This document shows positions 36,101 to 46,200 of a stretch of 64,000 nucleotides of DNA, in pieces. Numbering within the stretch: the stretch's first letter is position 1; each line of letters starts with the position of its first letter. The DNA comes from Meandrina meandrites (lineage: Eukaryota; Cnidaria; Anthozoa; Scleractinia; Meandrinidae): positions 20,113,515 to 20,177,514 of the forward strand of contig OY855913.1 of assembly GCA_963693305.1 (NCBI GenBank), read 5' to 3'. The notes below the pieces were generated by a model. That model had not been told where the DNA came from, searched no databases, and was given only the letters and a program-made list of their open reading frames with translations. The translations under genes and the position numbers were made by a program.

Positions 36101-39100
36101 TGCAGGGATACGAAGATGACTTAGATTATCGTTCCATACCGTTGTCATCCAAGACTCCCTGTTCAGAAGCGCTGCGACTGATAGTCAAGAAATTTGAATT
36201 GCCTGGCGATGTCAGCGAGTATTACTTGGTGGAAGTTTCTGAGGAAAATGAAGGTGAAATTTGTTTGCTTATACTGAGTTAGAAAACAGGATGGATCTAA
36301 GAACTTCAGAAACAGGAGGCCGTGGCAGTTGTGGCGAGAGCGCAACCCCGGCATGACCAGGGTTTTCAAAACAAGGCGGCGACTGCCGGAGTTCCACCGG
36401 CTACTTGATTATATGTGGCTGGTTACTCTGGTCATGGCAATCACCTCACAACCAACAAGCCAACTTGTAACAGCCGCCTACTTCAAAACATTTTGAAATC
36501 CCTGCACCACAACATGAAAAAATTTAATTTAGTTAATCTGTCATTTGTACTTCTGTTTTACCTTGTACAGATGACAGAGAGGAAGTGGCTGATCACGTGT
36601 GTCCCCTCAGACTGCAAATGGCCTGGAGCGCGCCTGATCACGTGTTCAGACTTTGCAGAAGACCAACTGAAGTCAAAGAAGAAGAACAGAAAGATGCATT
36701 AGATGGCTGGTTAGTAAAATATTGTAGGATCTGTGATTTTAGATACATTTTGGGAAAGATATGAAAACATCGCTATATTTGAGTTATTTTTGTGACGAGA
36801 ATTCGGATAGGACGAATACATTTGTTGGCGCTGACGATATGTTTAGTGGTCTATAAAGGGAGCTTACCATAACTCGGCATAAGTCAGAACTGGCTGGCCA
36901 GAGCGGTATTTTCCAGTCAAATCAGTCAATGCATAAATATTATACATTGTTTTGTTGTGGTGAATATGTGGGAAGATCTCGTGAAAAAGGCCCAATTCAC
37001 ATTCAAAACCACCGGACAGGCCGGCCAGTTCTGACTAATGGTAAGCACCATACGTTAATAGGCGTTTCTACTTCGCGTACATCCAACGCTAGCCACGTAA
37101 GGTCACGCAACGCTCCCTGTGGGTAAGGGGGCGGTGCGTGACAAGCCCAAACAATGGCCGCGAGGGAGACTACTGTTCAAGAGACGTTTGAAATTCGACC
37201 CGACAAATTACAAACTGATGACGTAGCTCATCAGTATTGACTGTGATTGGTTGATTTTCTGTTGTGAATTTTCGCGCGCAAGTTACAACCAATCAGCGAC
37301 GCTACAAGGAATTCTGTCGAGCTACGTCATCGGAAAGGATATCTTTGACTCGAATCTCAGAGGCCTTTCTCGAGGAAAGGTGGAATGAGTGCGCGAAGAT
37401 GGGCGTCTGTTTTCTCATTCCATATCTGCGAGGGAAAGGAGAGACTCCTCGCAGTTCATTAATTAATGTGTTTTATTTTGTTTAGGACAACGGATGCTAC
37501 AGAAGAAATTTCTCAAGAGCCAGGAATTAACTCAGAAGTTTCCTCAGTTCGAGATGACGACGAGCTGGAGTTTGTACCCGACGCCGCGGGCAGTATCGAA
37601 GGAGACGAAATCGTGGAAGAAATCAGCGAAGATTTGATGGAGGGCCTGACCGAACTAGACCACGTTATCGACGAGGAGACCGAGGCGATTGCCTCTCACG
37701 AGTTGGACGTTGTCCGACAAGAACTTGCGGTCAAAGAAGAAGAGTTACGGGAATTGCGGTTACGAAGTGACACGTTGAGCGAGAGAGAAGACGAGATTGA
37801 AAGCTTGCGGCGGGAAAATGAGGATCTCAAAAGACGAGCCGAACAGCTAGGCGAATTGACAAGTAAAGACGAGTTGATTGTCGAGAAAGATCGGGCGCTG
37901 GAAGAGCTTCGACGAGACAATGAAGAACTGCGGAAAACGAGTGAAGAACTCGAGGAAAAGTTCAACAGTGAAATCTCTATGCGGGATCGTGAAATCGAAA
38001 GGCTTCACGCTCGAAACAACGAACTTTCCTCCAACGAGAAGGAGCTGGAGAATCTGAGAGAGTTACGCGATGCGTTTGAGTCGCAAGAAAAAGAATTAAA
38101 AAATCTAAGGCGTCAGAATGATGAGTCCAGCTCTGGTCAAAACGAACTTGTCTTGAAACTCGAGGCACTGCAAGAAAAGCACATTGAATTGTTAACTGAA
38201 GTAGATGAAATGGAGAAATTGAAGGAAATTAATCGAGAACTTTCTCAGAAAGCGAACGAGGGCGAGATACTGCGACAACAGCTCGACAGGAGCGAAGCGG
38301 AGAAGAAAGAATTGGGTGAAAAGCTGAAGGAGTTAGAACATGATAGAAGAGAATCTGAAAGAACTGACTCTGAAAAAGTCGAAAATCTGAAAAAGCAAAA
38401 TATTGAATTGGCAGCTAAGTGCAAAGACACAGAGGAAATGAAGAAAAATATTATCAAACTGACCGCTCAGATGCGAGAAATGGAAACACAGAGTCAAGAA
38501 AAGACGGACCATTTCCAGAAAAAACTCGAAGACGTCGCCACTGAGAAACAGCAATTACTCGAGAGGATAGCCGAGCTGGAAGAACGGGAAAAGACCGAGG
38601 CTCGCGAGAACAGCGCAAAGGAGGTGGAGGATTTGAAACTGGAGAACATCTTTCTGGTTGAAAGGACGAAAGAAGTCGATGAACTTAAGTCCTCTGTGGC
38701 CAAACTGGCGGCAGAAGCGAGGGAAAACGAGTCGTTCAAACAGAAATACAAAGAGCTTCGTGATGTCGAGAGTGTAAGTATGAAGCTGTGAATCAGCTGT
38801 TTACTCTCTTTCAAGAAACTTGTGCAGAATATTTTCACCACTTAAAGCGAGGATGTCACTTGCCTTATCTTCCAATCAAGGTGGAAAGCCGCCAAAATAA
38901 TCCGACTATTTTTTAATCCCGCGCTTGCAAAGACTTCTGATTGGTTTTACTCATGTTACGTCACTTTCATGTCAACTAGCTTTTATTTTATTATTTTATA
39001 TTGATTTTAATTTTTTGTCTGTTTTTCAGTATTTGACCAAACAAGTAAACGCCGCGGAAACTATTGCCCGACAGAAGGATAAAAAGCTGAAGGAATCTGA

Positions 39101-40528
39101 AAACAAGATAAATACTTTGGTGAGTTAACGCTGTTCAACTCTGAACTTTCTGCAGTTTATTATCAATGTGAGGTCGGCGTGGAAGTGTTTTAAAGTTCTG
39201 ATAGTAAATAAAAAACAGACAATGAGCGTACACTAACGCGTAATAGCTTGGACCTTCAGATCGGAGTACGAGTACAACTTTCGAAATTGAAATTCAGTTC
39301 AGTCCCAGAGCCCTCACTCCTCCCTGTTGCTGGCAACTTAAATTTGTGAAATGTGATAATTAAAGGCGTAAGCAGTAGCACGAGGGTTGAAAACTCTCGC
39401 CTGTGTACCAAGCGTTCCCGTGCGAGCGAAGTGCTCCACGTGTCGCGTGCGAAAACGTGTTGCGTGCGAAACGTGTCGCGCGAAAATTGGGGCGAGAGCA
39501 AACAAGAATCTACGACTAGAATCTTTACTTGCGCGCGACACATAGCACTTCGCTCGCACGGGAACGCTTGCTACGCGACTATGAAAAGTCGTACTCATGT
39601 TCGTACTCCAATCTGAAGGCCTGAAATTAATCGAAGTTTGTTCTTTTCATTTGTGTATGTTCAGACTGAAGCTGTAAAAGACATGGAAGCTAAGCTCGAG
39701 GAACAGGAGCAAAACAAACTGTACCTTGATCAACTACTCACCATGCTCAAGGACCGAGACCCTACGCTGTTGCACGTAATAAATAGCTCGCTGGCCTCAA
39801 GGTATCACTGTTACAATGATTATAATGTAGCGCTCATATCCACAGTTGCTTATAGTGCCCAATAGAAGCACTGAGACTGAGATCCGGGGCTATATTATTG
39901 TCTCTGACAGTTGTATTTAGTTCATTTTGGGTTTCATGTCACTCACTTGACCCATGCAATGCGCACGTTTACTGCCAGGGAGTTGTCACGGTCTCGATGA
40001 TTTCACCTTTGACATCCCAAATTAGAAAGGGGATGGTCATATAGAGCATTTTTGATCGAGTGTTGAAAGTAATCTGCTTTGGTTTCTTGGCTCTCTGATT
40101 GGCTTAAAAATCTCGCACCACTTACTCAACCAATCGGATTAAAACCAAAACCAATCGCGACTCGCTCTCACAGTCAGGTTTTCCCGCGCTTCGTTCCGTG
40201 CATGTATTTGTTTCGAGTTTTGATTGGTTAATGGGTTTGCCTGTGTGCTTTGTGATTGGCCAGAGTGATTACTTTGGTTTTGGTTTTACGACACTCAAAC
40301 GAAAATCGCTCTAAGCAATAGGTATTATAAAGCTTGGGTGACTTTTATGTCAAAAGGTCAGACGAGAAGAGTTAAAAGATGCAATAAAATCGTACGAGTG
40401 AATCTATGAATCATACGAGTGAATCCATGTGTCCCATGTAGGCTAGTATGATTATTGACGCTTAAATAAGTTGTGTTGACACTTTCTCCCATTTATTCTT
40501 CTACAGCGAACAAGAGGAATGGTGCTGA
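21137..40528 (+). CDS. Large SAM and double Ras-association domain coiled-coil protein
   Basis: Fifteen exons join in frame to 1766 aa: 21137-23243, 28378-28501, 29587-29698, 30218-30329, 30901-30951, 31671-32059, 32389-32516, 33787-34109, 35523-35635, 36088-36253, 36571-36709, 37486-38773, 39030-39119, 39665-39801, 40507-40528. Residues 1-780 are disordered, Ser/Asn-rich, then acidic, with PPPLPTSPPPLEDDE. A SAM domain lies at about 792-856 (LEVWTEDDCIDWLDDIGLGHF to EIYRRF), then PPPPPPP, a Lys-rich exon, and a HHHHSHSSSS run. RA-like domain 1 is about 1045-1150 and RA-like domain 2 about 1153-1245; both end in a CPL motif followed by a W. A heptad coiled coil fills about 1290-1750. RA domains bind Ras/Rap GTPases and SAM domains self-associate, so a Ras-linked scaffold is inferred. 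The join of exon 1 to exon 2 over 5.1 kb rests on phase and acidic continuity only. I do not recognise a named orthologue. Confidence 0.8.
23400..24385 (-). mobile_element. LINE (non-LTR retrotransposon) fragment in intron 1
   Basis: A minus-strand stretch encodes the pre-RT linker and the first half of a LINE reverse transcriptase. It lacks the endonuclease at the 5' side and the YADD-containing half at the 3' side, so it is truncated at both ends. It lies in antisense to the host gene. Confidence 0.8.
23410..24375 (-). pseudogene. Broken LINE reverse transcriptase
   Basis: The frame from 24375 reads KQSPWLTNKLLELQRDRD, then INKAIGLDNISTRLL, and is stopped by one in-frame TGA at 23728-23730. 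The same frame goes on with DNYRPISILPTVSKVIERA, NHFGYRRGRSTSLALTQ and FIDLKKAFDTVDH, the last being RT motif A with its catalytic Asp. It ends before the YADD motif. The family is Jockey/CR1-like in style; the exact clade cannot be fixed by eye. Confidence 0.78.
25243..25440 (+). repeat. Dispersed repeat, copy with relatives at 60183 and 5262
   Basis: Starts caggggtttcaataaaattt and runs through agtagccgactgcatcaaca, gaaaggatctttcacaa and ggtgcttattgaaagcac. The reverse complement occurs at 60183-60362 with the same order of phrases. Non-coding. Confidence 0.6.
25480..25620 (+). repeat. Dispersed repeat, family with 50085-50210
   Basis: Shared phrases are ctcgctaccctttga, gtagcccccaaaacaatag and tacaagcttacgaga in the same order and spacing in both copies. 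Non-coding. Confidence 0.55.
26607..26673 (+). CDS. Candidate alternative first exon of the SAM/RA gene
   Basis: An ATG at 26607 opens 22 codons (MNMLILEVVERPLQFVIEVE) ending in phase 1 at a good donor, gtaagtg at 26674. Joining to the exon at 28378 keeps the SAM/RA frame. It cannot be an internal coding exon in that frame, because entering from upstream at the ag at 26604-26605 meets a stop. If real, it would give a protein of about 1086 aa without the long disordered N-terminus. The rest of 24400-28370 is AT-rich and blank. Confidence 0.3.
31014..31178 (+). repeat. Truncated copy of the 32911-33128 element
   Basis: Begins with the same caaccctccaagtt terminus and continues ggccaccgactgctcaagtt and agtcgctaaattaagctcg, but breaks off before the matching right end. 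Located in the intron between exons 5 and 6. Confidence 0.55.
32668..32910 (+). mobile_element. SINE fragment interrupted by a palindromic MITE
   Basis: The part before the insertion has ttcacccctggtcagggtca and ctgctctccacctggg; the part after has ggtgtataaatgggtacc, matching the SINE body at 33431. The tRNA-like head is incomplete. In the intron between exons 7 and 8 of the SAM/RA gene. Confidence 0.6.
32745..32892. mobile_element. Palindromic MITE inside the second SINE
   Basis: Same family as 13152-13291: ctatccaccggataaatcac mirrored by gtgatttatccggtggatag, closing with ccaccctttgaacagccagg. It is inserted just before the SINE phrase tgtataaatg, the same place as in the other copy. Confidence 0.75.
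32911..33128. mobile_element. TIR element with 5 bp duplication, nested in the SINE
   Basis: Terminal repeats caaccctccaagtt and aacttggagggttg, flanked on both sides by gtacc (32906-32910 and 33129-33133). The body repeats tttagtcgcc / ggcgactaaa phrases. Non-coding. Confidence 0.7.
32936..33372 (+). repeat. Tandem duplication with 222 bp period
   Basis: The stretch from the ggccatttggccaccgac phrase at 32941 through gggcaaccc recurs at 33163, almost without change. The second unit takes in most of the TIR element plus about 25 bp of its flank, so duplication came after the insertion. Confidence 0.8.
33431..33712 (+). mobile_element. tRNA-derived SINE, nearly full copy
   Basis: Box B ggttcgagcc at 33461-33470, then agcaagacactttactctca, gtgtataaatgggtaatgg, gatggactagcatcccatcc, ctcctagttgcttcatgct and gccactaggctcg. 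The copy ends 75 bp before SAM/RA exon 8. Confidence 0.75.
34271..34459. repeat. Palindromic element 1 of 4 in SAM/RA intron 8
   Basis: Arms gctaaaatgtaaaatgttta and its near complement at 34441-34459; inner arms ctgcggtcttctttagagaa and its complement. The loop is short, so the whole would fold as one hairpin. Confidence 0.65.
34698..34858. repeat. Palindromic element 2 of 4, near-perfect hairpin
   Basis: Arms of about 75 bp with only a few differences: gtgaaattaggaaataattt and ttgtcaaaattctaataatt are mirrored exactly. The centre is gagccttcaggctc, giving almost no loop. Confidence 0.75.
34862..35219. repeat. Palindromic element 3 of 4, 23 bp perfect ends
   Basis: The end taatatcatgggtgacaaat (34862 on) has an exact 23 bp complement at 35197-35219. 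The interior of about 310 bp has no gene. It begins only 3 bp after element 2. Confidence 0.7.
35226..35369. repeat. Palindromic element 4 of 4, family with 6690-6839
   Basis: Ends taatatatcaaacacgag and gtgtttgatatt, with gatgaaacactcaa inside, as in the THOC5-intron copy. Confidence 0.6.
36862..37046. repeat. Palindromic element in SAM/RA intron 11
   Basis: gcttaccat and atggtaagc close the ends, with agtcagaactggctggccag mirrored by ccggccagttctgact. Non-coding. Confidence 0.6.
37217..37332. repeat. Short palindromic element before exon 12
   Basis: gatgacgtagctc is mirrored by gagctacgtcatc, with gattggttg and caaccaatc paired inside. It ends 153 bp before the coiled-coil exon at 37486. 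Confidence 0.5.
39253..39619. repeat. Palindromic element in SAM/RA intron 13
   Basis: Ends ccttcagatcggagtacgag and a near complement finishing ccaatctgaagg; inner arms agcgttcccgtgcgagcgaa and its complement. Frames crossing it are by-products. Confidence 0.65.
40044..40311. mobile_element. Intact 268 bp TA-flanked MITE
   Basis: Starts gagcatttttgatcgagtg and ends cactcaaacgaaaatcgctc between two TA dinucleotides. It is the uninterrupted relative of the split element at 10518-11860. Located in the last intron of the SAM/RA gene. Confidence 0.65.
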
Positions 40529-43214
40529 ACTTACGGGTGGATTCTGCGCTTCTGAAGATTACCACTGACCTTATGGACTGAAATGTCGTTTCTTGGTCTT
40601 GGGATAAACTGTAAAGGAGCACAAGGGAAAGACAGCTGTTAGATAGTCAAAATGCGAGGGTAGGACAGCGAGGTAGCTAGATTGTAAAGTATATATGACT
40701 CTAAGTTTTAACTGAGCCAGCGGTTTTCGAGACGTATCGTCATCAGCGGTGTTCATATTGCATCATTGTCACTCAATGCTCAGGTGACAGCCTTTGCAGC
40801 CTTCGTGAGGAATAAGTTTTTGAACTTCTTCGAGTACGTTATACAATGATTTTCCCCAAACTGACACCTTTGTTTCTCGACTGAGACTACAAAGAAGCAA
40901 TTTTCTTAGCATTTTCAGTGCTACGCAGTTCACACCGCCTACCATCCCGAGACCGATTCTCCACTGAACCTAACAGTTCGATGTACATCAAAGTAAATGA
41001 GCTATATATAGAAAATCTAATGACAATATTCTTATTTAAAGTAATCACCACTGCCTTTCGTAGCATGGCTTTTTAAAAAAAAAAAAAAAAAAGAACGCGG
41101 GGATTAAAAAGAGATCTTGTACTTTTTTCGCCAGTCGAAGCAACGTGTGAACAAAAATGTTAACTGCAGGTGATAGATTAGATTTGCAATGAATGTAAAA
41201 GTATACTCAATTATTTATAACGGTGCCGATCACTGGCTGCAAATAGTAGTGAACTAGCCACAGGAGGTCAGCATAAAACACTTGAAACTGTACAGCAGCT
41301 GATAAGCGCGGGAAAATAGTAACCGACGGCAAGCGCGGGGAAAATGTAACCGATGGCAAGCGCGGGAAAAGCTGCACAAGCCTAGCCATGATTGGGTTTG
41401 ATTTTGCGCCTGACTGGTTGAGAAAAGATCTCTGTGATTGGTTAGCGGATGTTGCACGAGCATTTATAAACCAATCACAAAGCCGAAATGCAAACGCAAA
41501 CTCTCGCTCGCTGGATTAGTCATAGTGTAGTTAGTGCGCATATTATATTTTGTAGTTATTTTCTTAGAAGGGATTTGTATAAAGATTTAATAATGCTTGG
41601 CATGTAAAACTTGTCGCAACGAAATGGATCATCTTATGGTCAAATATATAAATTGATAATAATGGCCTATTTATAGAAACATTTTCAGACGTTCTTTCGT
41701 GCAGATGTTTGAGAATATTATAAACGGATAGGGGACACACGTATTTTATTAATCATATAATTAAGTGTTCTTTCGAGAAATTGGTATTTAAAGGTATTTT
41801 CGGTATTATGCATGAATCAATTCAGGTGCTCGTTCATGTTACGCAAATAAAAACCGAGAAAATTTGGTATCAGTCGCGTGCAATCCAGTGTTATTGAGCT
41901 TTTAATTCACGATTTGCCTTTAAAGAGATGGTTAAACGGAGGGTATTTTTTGAGTCACGGAGTGGCGAAGTAAATACTCGTCGTTATTCACTGGCACTTG
42001 TGGCTGGTGAGTGCGTTGGATTCTGTGTCGTGAGGTTCGGGAATAATTTCTTAGCGTTAAAATCACCAGGTGCATGTGTTCGAGCCCAGGCCAGGGTCGT
42101 CATGTTGAGTTCTTGGACAAAATACTTAAAATCCTACCGGGCTACTCTCCACCCGAAAAACGTCAGGGTAGACTTACAAAAACCTGGGTGTAACCTGGTA
42201 AGGACTAGCTCCCTTGGTCATGCTATTGAAACTGGAGTTGAGCTTTGGCAATGATTAAACCATCTGGCTCAAATGTTCCCCAGGAAGAAAAACGACTTTC
42301 AGGTTTGGTTCCACTGACCGGTTTCCACCGTTTTATCGAAATCGGTCGGATTATTTTAATAAGTATATTAAGTGTATTGTTTTAGAGATTACAATATTGA
42401 AATTTATATTGACGAAATTATCCTCATCCTAGGAAAATGGGTGACTCGAAAACCTTGACATGGCTCTTCAGGGAGCCGAAATCTAAAAATTCTTTTTTGG
42501 AAGAATATACCTTCGGATCCTCTCCCCCCGAACTTTATCCGCTCACGCCTTTGGTGCTTGTGTTATCAGAAAACGGTCACTACTTTTCCTGGATCAGCGC
42601 CTGACTTTACTGTCGTTTTTACCGATGGTGAGGTGAAGAGTGATTTAGCAACCATTGAACAGCCAGGATGACTCAGCACCAGCTGAGTACAAAACTCGGA
42701 CAGTTGACGCCTGATATTCCAACCTGCGCCATCTTTGCTCCATACTCAGCTCTTCAGAGATTCATGTGGTGTCTAGAGTGACAAGCTACAACACGGTTGG
42801 AAACAAGTGTACGCTCTAATTGGTTTGGCAACCCCGCTATCTCTGGGAGCCGATTGTCATGGGCTCCTGCTATGTTCTATTGATACAGCAGCAACTTTCC
42901 AGAGGGTAGCAAAAGGTTTATGCGAGATAAGGGCAAAAATTAGACTGTGATGCGGTCCCCCCCCCCCCCCCCACCCCCCGTTGTTGCCCCCTTGAAGTTA
43001 TACCTAAAAAAACATTGAACTACGGTAATTTTCCTGTTTACCTCTTACGAAGGCCTGTGAAAAATGAATTAACAATGAATGGAGAAGTCCCACGAAATGA
43101 TCGATGTGCCGAGGAGTTGGTTGATGAAGAACGAGAAGACTGGGAATGAGTTTAGAAAAGCGCGCGAAATTGTGATCATTTGAGCGGGACTGGGAGCTAC
43201 AGTAACAAACAAAC
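40529..43214. other. Spacer between the SAM/RA gene and CENPO
   Basis: Contains the 3' UTR of the SAM/RA gene, an A18-like tract near 41075, a short tandem repeat of a caagcgcgggaaaa phrase at about 41303-41372, a degenerate SINE at 42000-42260 and a 16-C tract at 42957-42972. No protein gene is supported; the open stretch at 41928-42254 overlaps the SINE. Confidence 0.5.
42000..42260 (+). mobile_element. Degenerate SINE copy
   Basis: A box B-like gtgttcgagcccagg and a following gttgagttcttggacaaaat match the SINE head and body, but the rest has drifted (ggtgtaacctggtaaggact in place of the usual gatggactag region). Confidence 0.4.
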
Positions 43215-46200
43215 ATGGCGACCAAGATGGCTCTTCAGCCAGAAGGTGCATTGTATGACCTTCAAAGACTACAAGAGAAAGCTGACAGGTATTGAAATTG
43301 CTCCAAAACTAGCGAGAAGAACTCTTTCTTCGTGACAGTATAGCTTGTTGTTTATCTATAACGTCAATTCCACGAAACATCGATCTCACTAGGCGCTTTG
43401 CTTATTTGTTATAATTTGCATGTTTTGAACTATAAAATCATTTTCCAGGCGCAATTCGGAATGCGAAAGTGCCAAAAAGGAAAACGCTGAGCTTGGTGAT
43501 TTACAAGCCAAAGGTAGGGAATTACACGTAGTATAAATGAAAAAGAAGTCATATTTTGCTTATTCAATATTGTGCATTCATTGATCAGGATTTTATGGGT
43601 ACATTATTAAAGCTTATGTTTTCCTCCAAATTTTCAGTGGAAAAGCTAAGAGAAAGAAGAGATAAACTCCGTGAAAGGCTAAAGAATGGTCCTCATGAAA
43701 TTGTCCAGGAGTATTTGAAAATGGGTAAACACAATTATATAGAAAATAATGTTATTACTATTGTGTTGTTCCAAAAAATATCCATATTCCTCCCACAGAA
43801 GGCTTTTACGTTTGAATCCCCCCACCCCTCTGGAAATTCCAGCTAACCCCCTACTTTCCTTTTAAAATGTTGGCTTTTGAGACCCACCACCCCCTTGGAA
43901 TTTCCATTGACCTTCCATAGGGTGGGTATGGATACTTTCTGGAACTACACATGATTAATAATCATAAGCCAAGAGGAATAGCAGCACAGCCAGTAGGGTC
44001 AGGTGCAAAAAATTCTTGCAGACAGACAGACATCCAGCTGAAACTTTTCCAATTGCCATGTCTTAAAACAATTGCTTCATGCTCTTGGCTGTGCACCGCT
44101 GCCTATCGAATATTTATGGATGCACTTGGAAGTTTTGAAGGCACCAGCTCAAAAAGCTACAGTTGCTCTTGGCTGCACATTGAGCAACTCTTATTCTTTT
44201 CTTCTGCTTTTCAAACTCTTGCTTGCATCCATAACTTGATAGATACAATCCTGAAGGATGTTTTTCCTGTTACGCAAGCTACAGAACTCTGGGTTAACAA
44301 ATTATACGTACATACTATGCTTATCAGTTGAGTATGCAATGAGAGATGTTTTGCACCCAAGTTTTACTGTTTAAACTCTGCTGTTGTCAGGGACATTTAT
44401 GCAATAGCTAGCCAAAACGGACGCATCTTCCCTCCCCCTCCCCCTGGTGCAAGGTTGACATCCGGGTACTCAAATCGTTTTTGTCAAAATCAACATTGCT
44501 TGGGGTGGGGGTGGGACAGCTGAAATAACCTGTTATAGCAATATTTCTGAGCTTTCTGACAGATCTAAGCTAGGACTATATTTAGCACATAGCTTTTGCA
44601 CCCAGTTACAACAAGCGTCCCAAAACATTTTGATCTTGTGCTATTGAAGTCATCAATCTCCGTACTTCGATTAATTTCTCCTTTCGTGTGCATAGGACTG
44701 ATGACTTCAATAGCTCGAGATGTTTCCAATGGAAACTAGCTCTATCAACCTTGACAACAGCAGAGTTTAAATGGTAAAACTTGGCAGTGAAACTTCCCTT
44801 GTTGGACACTCAACTGATAAGCATAGTAAATTACTTTTGTTTTCATGGTGTTCATTTCAAGTACTTTGGTTAGTTTTGAAAACTACTAAAACAGTTGTTT
44901 TAAATCTGCTGTTAACAGTTTGTTGTTAAACTATATTCATTTCATTATATTTACAGGTCAGTCCTCAAGAAGGAAGCGTACAGACACTTCAAAACAGGTA
45001 CATATAATTTATTGTAGATCAATAGTAAGTAAACATGAGGTAATAACAAAAAACTTTAAAACCTAGTAAATAGCCTTGCTCACCATGAGTTCTCATAGCT
45101 CAGTGGAAAGAGCGCCCACCTGGTGTTTGGGAGGTCATATTTCACAACAGAGCTTAAAACCTACAAATCTTTCTTTGTTTATCACCAAAAACTTTAAAAG
45201 TATTAACAAAATAATGCTGATGATGTTGATGCCGGATGCAAAGAAAAAGGATATTTCAGATTGCCCTTTGGGCAAGTTGAACCCACTTAGTATTAGCCTG
45301 AAGGCCTTTCTTATTACGCTAACTTCATCTGCCAGTCAAATTAAAAGTAAAAAAATGTTGCTTGTCTTTTGAACAAGACAGCAATAAAAAATGAAAACAA
45401 AAGCATAACACTAGCTCAATATAAAGACAGGACTTTCTTTGCAACTTTGACAGTGCTTGTGGTGGTCACAGTTGCATTGAAGATGACAACGTCAACAATA
45501 ATAAATTTAGGTTTTTTGTGTGTGTTTTTTAGCTATAACAGGATATATAACTATTTGCAAATTAGTTACTTTGCTCTAGATAGCCATTAGCAATCATTAC
45601 TGATATAAGTTTGAATTTGTTTCCCTAGACTGTCCTAACAGCTGCAAGATTGCTACACAAAAGAAAGGTAAGGAAACTACAAACAAAATATAGTCTTGAG
45701 CTTTTCAGTTGCTGTCCTCTGACAGTGTATTGATACCATGTCGATGACACATCCATTCTCAGTAATAAAGAGTGCATTCTTGCCATGGAAGGTGTGAGAT
45801 CCTTATCACTAGTAAGTTGGTCTCCAGATCAAGAAGGCTGGGTTTGAGCCTGGCTTGGTTCTTTGCACAGCAGGTAAATTTTGCAGGTTGCAAACCCCAA
45901 TATAAAGGCTAACTGCAAGCAGTCTAAGCTGATTTATGCTAACCCGAGTGCTATAAAAACCAAAACGCTTTTTTAGGTTAACCGAAGTGCACAGTAGACT
46001 TACTTAAAATCAAAAGTCCATTTTTCAACCTGCAACCTGCAAAATATACCTGCTCTTCTTTGTGTGTCTGCGTTTCCACCCGGCAGTTTATTAAAATGGC
46101 TACTGGGAAGTTGTTGGGGTAACCTGAAAACTGTTGCTCAGCTTGGCAATTAGCAGTATTTCTAGCTTCTTCATCTCATAGATGAAAACCAGAGTAAAGT

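Noticed and set aside
37696..38841. Several antisense frames rich in Ser/Phe opposite the coiled-coil exon
   Set aside because: The reverse complement of Glu/Lys-rich codons gives such frames automatically; no splice sites or homology.
41928..42254. 108-codon frame upstream of CENPO
   Set aside because: It overlaps a degenerate SINE copy and shows no conserved motif.
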